Shown piece by piece: positions 59,692 through 64,000 of a stretch of 64,000 nucleotides of DNA. Both the position numbers and the translations under genes were made by a program. Where the stretch lies: the NCBI RefSeq assembly GCF_003114855.1, contig NZ_BFBB01000003.1, forward strand, positions 375,077-439,076, given 5' to 3'. Position 1 is the stretch's first letter. Each line of letters opens with the position of its first letter. The notes beneath the pieces were generated by a model. The model was not told the DNA's origin, did no database searches, and worked only from the letters and a program-made list of their open reading frames with translations. This stretch comes from Leptospira ryugenii (GTDB lineage: Bacteria > Spirochaetota > Leptospiria > Leptospirales > Leptospiraceae).

Positions 59692-60599
59692 TAGCCTCTA
59701 GGGTGATACTTCTTGTGCACTTCTTTTAGCGTTTTGTTTGCCATATGAGTGTAGATTTGAGTAGTCGAAATATCGATATGACCTAGGAGTTCCTGAACAG
59801 ACTTTAGGTCTGCGTGGTTCTCTAACAAGTGTGTTGCAAATGAATGCCTTAGAGTGTGTGGTGTGACTTTCTTTTTGATTTTGGTGCGTTTGATATAGTG
59901 ATTCAACAATCTCCATACCGACTTACGATTGATATACGATCCTTTTTTTGAGACAAAAACAAACTCACAAGTTCTCTTTTTTAATATCTCAGGTCTACTT
60001 TCTGTCAGGTATTTTTTTAGAATTTCAAGAGATTTTTCACCGAAAGGAACGAGTCTTTGGCGACCGCCCTTGCCTTCCACTGTGATTGCCATATTTTCCA
60101 TATCAACATCAGTCATCCTGAGGTTGCATGCTTCGGAAATTCGCAAACCAGAAGAGTACAAAAGTTCAAAGATACATTTATCTCTCAATTCATAAAGATT
60201 ATCTTCTTTGATATTATTGAATAAATCTTCTATTTCACTTTGGGTCAAATAGTCCGGAATTGTTCTCGCGACTTCCGGTGTTTCAATCTTTTCCGTTGGA
60301 TTTGAATCGAGACGTTTCTCATCTCTTAAAAATTTATAAAATTGCCGAATCGCAACCACTTCTCTAGCCAATGTCTTTGCAGAGATTTTTCTCTCTCTTT
60401 CTTCTTCAAGAAAACGCATGATATCATTGGTTTTCACTTCTAAAAAGTTGATGTGTTCTTTTTCAAGGAAGATTGCAAATTTGTTGAGATCGTAACCATA
60501 GGAGTATATAGAGTTATCACTTAACCCTTTTTCTACGGATAGATATTCTTGAAATGTTTGTAGTAATTGATTCTGCGAACTTGGCAATTTGGAACCCAT
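59691..60599 (-). CDS. xerD: Site-specific tyrosine recombinase XerD/XerC
   Basis: 302 residues. N-terminal core-binding domain (GLSDNSIYSYGYDLNKFAIFLEKE), then catalytic residues: Arg in SSGLRISEA, HTLRH (His248, Arg251), His274 in LGHIDISTTQIYTHM and nucleophile Tyr283. It resolves chromosome dimers at dif. The XerC versus XerD choice is not certain. First gene of the xerD-rsbW-hslV-hslU cluster; divergent from the TPR lipoprotein. Confidence 0.93.
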   Translation of the reverse strand: MGSKLPSSQNQLLQTFQEYLSVEKGLSDNSIYSYGYDLNKFAIFLEKEHINFLEVKTNDIMRFLEEERERKISAKTLAREVVAIRQFYKFLRDEKRLDSNPTEKIETPEVARTIPDYLTQSEIEDLFNNIKEDNLYELRDKCIFELLYSSGLRISEACNLRMTDVDMENMAITVEGKGGRQRLVPFGEKSLEILKKYLTESRPEILKKRTCEFVFVSKKGSYINRKSVWRLLNHYIKRTKIKKKVTPHTLRHSFATHLLENHADLKSVQELLGHIDISTTQIYTHMANKTLKEVHKKYHPRG

Positions 60600-60708
60600 G
60601 GTAACTCTCTTATGTTACTTAAAAGTTCGGACAAAATGACTAAAGAGACTTATTATTTTTTTGCCAGATCACTCGTAGAAAATAAAAAAGGATAGAGAGA
60701 CATATTTT

Positions 60709-61218
60709 ATGCGACTTCTTTTCATCATTTATTTTGCCTTTCTAGTATTCTCTTGTAGTGGAAAAGAAGCAAAGCTATACCATGAAGGGAAATCCTACGA
60801 AGAAAGTGGAGAGAAAACAAAGGCTCTTTATTACTATGAACTTTCACTCCGCGAAAACCCTGATTATTTGCCTGTTTTGAAACGTATGGGACTTCTCTTG
60901 GCCGAGTCTGCAGAGGCAAGGGCTACTTCTCTCTTTTATCTGGAAAAGTACCACGAAGCAGAAAAGGAAGACCTAGAAGTCAACCGTGAGCTCTTCCGCT
61001 TATACCTTTCCTCTGGCTACGAAAAAGAGGCACTCCAGATTTTAGAAGAGATACGGTTTCAGGGGAAACAAAATGAACTCAGTTTTTTTGAATCAACGTA
61101 TTTTTGCCTGACAAAACCCAACAAACAAAAGGACTTTCTGAAAGTTTTGGAAGAAAGTCCCTTGGCAAATGACCCCTACTACGCACCCTGGGTTCGGACT
61201 TGTGAACAAGGCCTCTGA
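60709..61218 (+). CDS. TPR-like lipoprotein
   Basis: 169 residues. Lipoprotein signal MRLLFIIYFAFLVFSC with lipobox VFSC (Cys16). The rest has two or three TPR-like helical pairs (KLYHEGKSYEESGEKTKALYYYELSLRENPDYLP), used for protein contacts. Partner unknown. GAGAGAC lies upstream of ATG 60709. It precedes trxB by 63 bases on the same strand and diverges from xerD. Confidence 0.8.
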   Translation: MRLLFIIYFAFLVFSCSGKEAKLYHEGKSYEESGEKTKALYYYELSLRENPDYLPVLKRMGLLLAESAEARATSLFYLEKYHEAEKEDLEVNRELFRLYLSSGYEKEALQILEEIRFQGKQNELSFFESTYFCLTKPNKQKDFLKVLEESPLANDPYYAPWVRTCEQGL

Positions 61219-61281
61219 TTTTTTCCCAAAAGATCGAGAGGGATTCCGTCTAAATTTAGAATCATTTTAAAGAGGTTGAGA

Positions 61282-62223
61282 ATGGCACATAAAGTAGTGA
61301 TCATTGGGTCGGGGCCCGCAGGGCATACAGCGGCCATCTATGCGGCGCGGGCCAATTTAAACCCAGTGATGTATGAAGGCTTCATGGCGGGCGGAGTGGC
61401 TGCCGGCGGACAGCTGACAACAACCACTGAGGTAGAAAACTTCCCTGGATTTCCTGAAGGAATCGATGGAACCAAATTAACGCAATTATTTAGAGAGCAA
61501 TCGGTAAAGTATGGTACGACCATCCACACCCAAACCATCACAAAGGTAGATTTTTCAAAAAGACCCTTTGTACTCTGGTCGGATGACGAACGGATAGAAG
61601 CAGAATCTGTCATCATCGCGACGGGAGCAACGGCCAAACGTATGCACATCCCAGGTGAGGAAACCTTCTGGCAAAGGGGGATTTCCGCTTGTGCCGTATG
61701 TGATGGTGCTCTCCCAATCTTCCGAGGCAAAGAGTTGGCTGTAATTGGGGGCGGTGACTCAGCCGTAGAAGAAGCAAACCACCTAGCTAAATTTGCGTCC
61801 AAAGTGTACTTAATCCATAGACGGGATACCTTACGCGCCTCGCAGATCATGCAAAAAAGAGCAATGGAACACCCAAAAATTGAGATCCTCTGGAACCAGA
61901 ATGTGATTGAAGCAAAAGGGGAACAACAAGGTCTTACTTCAATCGTATTAGAGAATACCCAAAACAAAAACCAATCCCAACTATCTGTAGGTGGACTCTT
62001 TTACGCAATCGGGCACGTTCCCAATACGGAGATCTTCAAAGGCCAACTCGATTTAGATGAGACTGGTTATATCAAAACTGTCCCAGGCACAACCCAAACC
62101 AACATCGAAGGTGTGTTTGCCGCCGGAGACGTACAAGATAAGATCTATAGGCAAGCCATAACGGCAGCAGGAAGTGGTTGTATGGCGGCTTTGGAAGCAG
62201 AACGTTGGTTAGAAGGTCATTAG
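61282..62223 (+). CDS. trxB: Thioredoxin reductase
   Basis: 313 residues with FAD motif IIGSGPAG, redox pair CAVC (Cys137/Cys140), NADPH motif [10 protein letters not shown] and C-terminal [21 protein letters not shown]. It reduces thioredoxin with NADPH. ATG 61282 has GAGG six bases upstream; the TTG two codons earlier is not needed. Ends at a shared hairpin facing ilvN. Confidence 0.98.
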   Translation: MAHKVVIIGSGPAGHTAAIYAARANLNPVMYEGFMAGGVAAGGQLTTTTEVENFPGFPEGIDGTKLTQLFREQSVKYGTTIHTQTITKVDFSKRPFVLWSDDERIEAESVIIATGATAKRMHIPGEETFWQRGISACAVCDGALPIFRGKELAVIGGGDSAVEEANHLAKFASKVYLIHRRDTLRASQIMQKRAMEHPKIEILWNQNVIEAKGEQQGLTSIVLENTQNKNQSQLSVGGLFYAIGHVPNTEIFKGQLDLDETGYIKTVPGTTQTNIEGVFAAGDVQDKIYRQAITAAGSGCMAALEAERWLEGH

Positions 62224-62231
62224 AAAAGAAA

Positions 62232-62265
62232 CAAACTAGAGAAAAAAATCCCTAGTTTGCTTTTT
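62232..62265. terminator. Bidirectional terminator between trxB and ilvN
   Basis: CAAACTAG (62232-62239) and CTAGTTTG (62252-62259) are a perfect 8-bp stem with an A-rich loop, followed by CTTTTTGG on the plus strand and a T-rich run on the minus strand. It contains the ilvN stop codon. Confidence 0.8.
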
Positions 62266-62740
62266 GGTTTCGATAGGCAAGGGCAATTTGACCTGTCCTT
62301 GCAATCTCTCTGATTCCAAATTTTTGCATCAGTGCGATCATGTTCTCAACTTGTCGCGAGTTGCCTGAAAATTCCATCAGGAGTGAGTCTTCTGTCATTT
62401 CCAAAACACTCGCACCAAATCCATTGCAGACTGCCAGAGCTTCCGAACGATTTGCTTCCGTAATTTCTATGGAAATCAAAACGAGTTCTCTTTGTACAGA
62501 ACTAGCATAAGCCATATCTTGCACACGTAGGACATCTGGTAACTTTAATAACTGGTTTTTGACATGTCCTACAGTCGTTTCGTCCCCACGTAAGACAATG
62601 GTCATGGAAGAGACTTCCGAATCATCCGTAACACCAACTGCAATCGAATCGATGTTATAGCCTCGCCTTGTGAAAAGTCCTGAAACATGGCTCATGACAC
62701 CAGGGTGGTTGTTGACTAAGATGCTCAAAGTATGTTTCAT
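62252..62740 (-). CDS. ilvN: Acetolactate synthase regulatory (small) subunit
   Basis: 162 residues of the IlvH/IlvN type: an N-terminal ACT domain ([32 protein letters not shown]) and the second ALS_ss_C domain ([24 protein letters not shown]...). It confers valine feedback control on IlvB. Its start overlaps the stop of ilvB (ATGA), so the two are translationally coupled. Confidence 0.96.
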   Translation of the reverse strand: MKHTLSILVNNHPGVMSHVSGLFTRRGYNIDSIAVGVTDDSEVSSMTIVLRGDETTVGHVKNQLLKLPDVLRVQDMAYASSVQRELVLISIEITEANRSEALAVCNGFGASVLEMTEDSLLMEFSGNSRQVENMIALMQKFGIREIARTGQIALAYRNQKAN

Positions 62741-64000
62741 TTTTTTAACTTCGCTAAATCTTTAAATTCGATAAGATCTCTTTGGGATTTTCCAGATGGG
62801 ATCATAGGAAAGACTTTCTCTTCTGCAGGGATCATCACTTCAATCAATGCCGCACCGGAGTCCTTTAAGAAAAAATCTAAACCTGCGTGGATTTCTCCTT
62901 TGGAAGAAATCTTCATAGCAGGGATGTCATAAGACTCAGCCAACTTCACAAAATTTGGGTTATACGTCCATTGCGATTCGCTGAATCTTTCCTCGTAAAA
63001 TAGCTCCTGCCATTGGCGCACCATCCCGAGAAAATTGTTATTAAAGAGGAGGATTTTGACACCTAATTGAGATTGTGCGATCGTCGCTAATTCCTGAATG
63101 CACATTTGAAAACTTCCATCACCAGTCACACAAATGACAGTCTTGTCTGGATTGCCAAATTTTGCACCGATGGCAGCAGGCAAACCATAGCCCATAGTAC
63201 CTAAACCGCCAGAAGTAAGCCAGTGGTTGGGTTCATCAAATGAATAGTATTGTGCCGCCCACATTTGGTGTTGGCCTACATCGGTGGATACAATGGCTTT
63301 GCCTTGTGTCCTTTCATACACCAAACGGAGAAACTCTTGTGGTTTAATGGAATCCCCGGAATTGTCAAAGCTCAGTGGGTGCTCTTTTTTAAGTGTTTGG
63401 ATCCTTTTTTGCCATTCACTTCTGTCTACCGTCTTGATGTAAGGTAGTATCTCACGGATGGCATCCTTAAGATCTCCGTGCAGAATGTAGTCTACATTTA
63501 CACGTTTATTGAATTCGGCCGCGTCAATATCGATATGAGCACGCACTGCATTTGGAGCAAAGTCTTGGTACTTGGCTACTCGATCGTCAAACCTCGCGCC
63601 TAAGTTCAAAATATAATCGCATTCCAAGACCGCCTTGTTTGCGTATGCAGTGCCATGCATACCCAACATCCCCACATTCTGCTCATGCGAACCAGGGAAA
63701 GCGCCAAGAGCCATCAGTGTATTGGTTACTGGGGAATTTGACTTTTCAGCCAATTGTTTGATTTCTGCGGAAGCAAATGAGTTGATGGCACCTCCTCCCA
63801 CATATAGAAGAGGACGTTTTGCACGGTTCAAGGCATCAGCAAACTCTTGGATGTCACCTTTGACCGTTTGTCTTTCATAATGGTGTTTTGCGATCTTTAA
63901 TTGAGTTGCCTTTCTAACAGATGTTTTTTGGTTTTGGACATCCTTAGGAAAGTCTAAAAGCACAGGTCCAGGCCTTCCCCCCAGCGCAATTTTTGTGGCC
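62737..64000 (-). CDS. ilvB: Acetolactate synthase catalytic (large) subunit, 5' end beyond window
   Basis: About 420 C-terminal residues are visible; the frame runs through the right edge with [15 protein letters not shown], so roughly the first 170-180 residues lie outside. TPP/Mg site [38 protein letters not shown] and the middle domain are present. It condenses pyruvate to acetolactate (or acetohydroxybutyrate) in branched-chain amino-acid synthesis. ilvN follows directly. Confidence 0.97.
   Translation of the reverse strand, partial: ATKIALGGRPGPVLLDFPKDVQNQKTSVRKATQLKIAKHHYERQTVKGDIQEFADALNRAKRPLLYVGGGAINSFASAEIKQLAEKSNSPVTNTLMALGAFPGSHEQNVGMLGMHGTAYANKAVLECDYILNLGARFDDRVAKYQDFAPNAVRAHIDIDAAEFNKRVNVDYILHGDLKDAIREILPYIKTVDRSEWQKRIQTLKKEHPLSFDNSGDSIKPQEFLRLVYERTQGKAIVSTDVGQHQMWAAQYYSFDEPNHWLTSGGLGTMGYGLPAAIGAKFGNPDKTVICVTGDGSFQMCIQELATIAQSQLGVKILLFNNNFLGMVRQWQELFYEERFSESQWTYNPNFVKLAESYDIPAMKISSKGEIHAGLDFFLKDSGAALIEVMIPAEEKVFPMIPSGKSQRDLIEFKDLAKLKK

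Overview
The window is spirochaetal and most probably from a Leptospira species, likely a free-living lineage. This is inferred from marker genes, not from a database match. The markers are a flaA2-flaA1 flagellar-sheath pair, a LruA/LipL71-like LysM lipoprotein, a GreA with a very long spirochaete-type N-terminal extension, many lipoproteins with relaxed spirochaetal lipoboxes, and an Ile/Ala tRNA pair not attached to rRNA genes. Coding density is high, both strands are used, and the content is ordinary chromosomal. I see no insertion sequence, prophage, CRISPR array or rRNA. No gene-free stretch exceeds 300 bases.

Layout. 1-9.6 kb: an MBL-fold/cyclic-nucleotide-binding fusion, an acyl-CoA dehydrogenase, a hydrolase-like lipoprotein, thiC under a TPP riboswitch, a PilZ protein diverging from an outer-membrane protein, a tandem-ACT protein and an MFS transporter. 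9.6-16.5 kb: a phasin-like protein, a bifunctional nuclease, tRNA-Met, hemW, tRNA-Ile and tRNA-Ala, a fatty-acid desaturase, a CBS protein, and an aminotransferase overlapping an RNase H-like exonuclease. 16.5-21 kb: the coupled operon pgm-argD-leuB-receiver. 26.2-21 kb (minus strand): a peptide-binding lipoprotein, a kinase-fold protein, a GT-C membrane protein and pgeF. 26-36.6 kb: a GH13 enzyme, nadC-rsh, STAS-lruA, lptE-fur-tgt and an M23 protein. 36.6-41.6 kb: greA, then a PUR-domain/flaA2/flaA1 operon behind a sigma-28-type promoter. 41.6-51.5 kb: signalling genes (a cNMP-binding protein, a LuxR-type regulator, a hybrid kinase, a PP2C phosphatase) around a HerA-like ATPase and CIRCE-controlled groES-groEL. 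51.5-64 kb: mrp, a phosphoesterase, a stand-alone lipoyl protein, a GHKL protein, a pabB-pabC fusion, xerD-rsbW-hslV-hslU, trxB and ilvB-ilvN (ilvB runs off the right edge).

How they work together. Housekeeping metabolism (thiamine, arginine, leucine/valine, folate, NAD, haem) is mixed with a dense regulatory layer. All three classes of partner-switching component occur within 28 kb: a STAS antagonist, a PP2C phosphatase and a RsbW-like kinase. Cyclic-nucleotide sensing (two proteins), c-di-GMP sensing (PilZ), (p)ppGpp (Rsh), metal or peroxide control (Fur) and heat-shock control (CIRCE) are also present. Many genes overlap by 1-4 bases (ATGA, TAATG, TGATG, TAGTG), which indicates translational coupling. 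Several genes use GTG or TTG starts that have good ribosome-binding sites.

The least conventional items are: the lipoprotein/kinase-fold/GT-C/pgeF operon; a receiver domain with Glu at the phospho-acceptor position; the flagellar-type promoter in front of the PUR gene; and a second CIRCE-like repeat upstream of groES.
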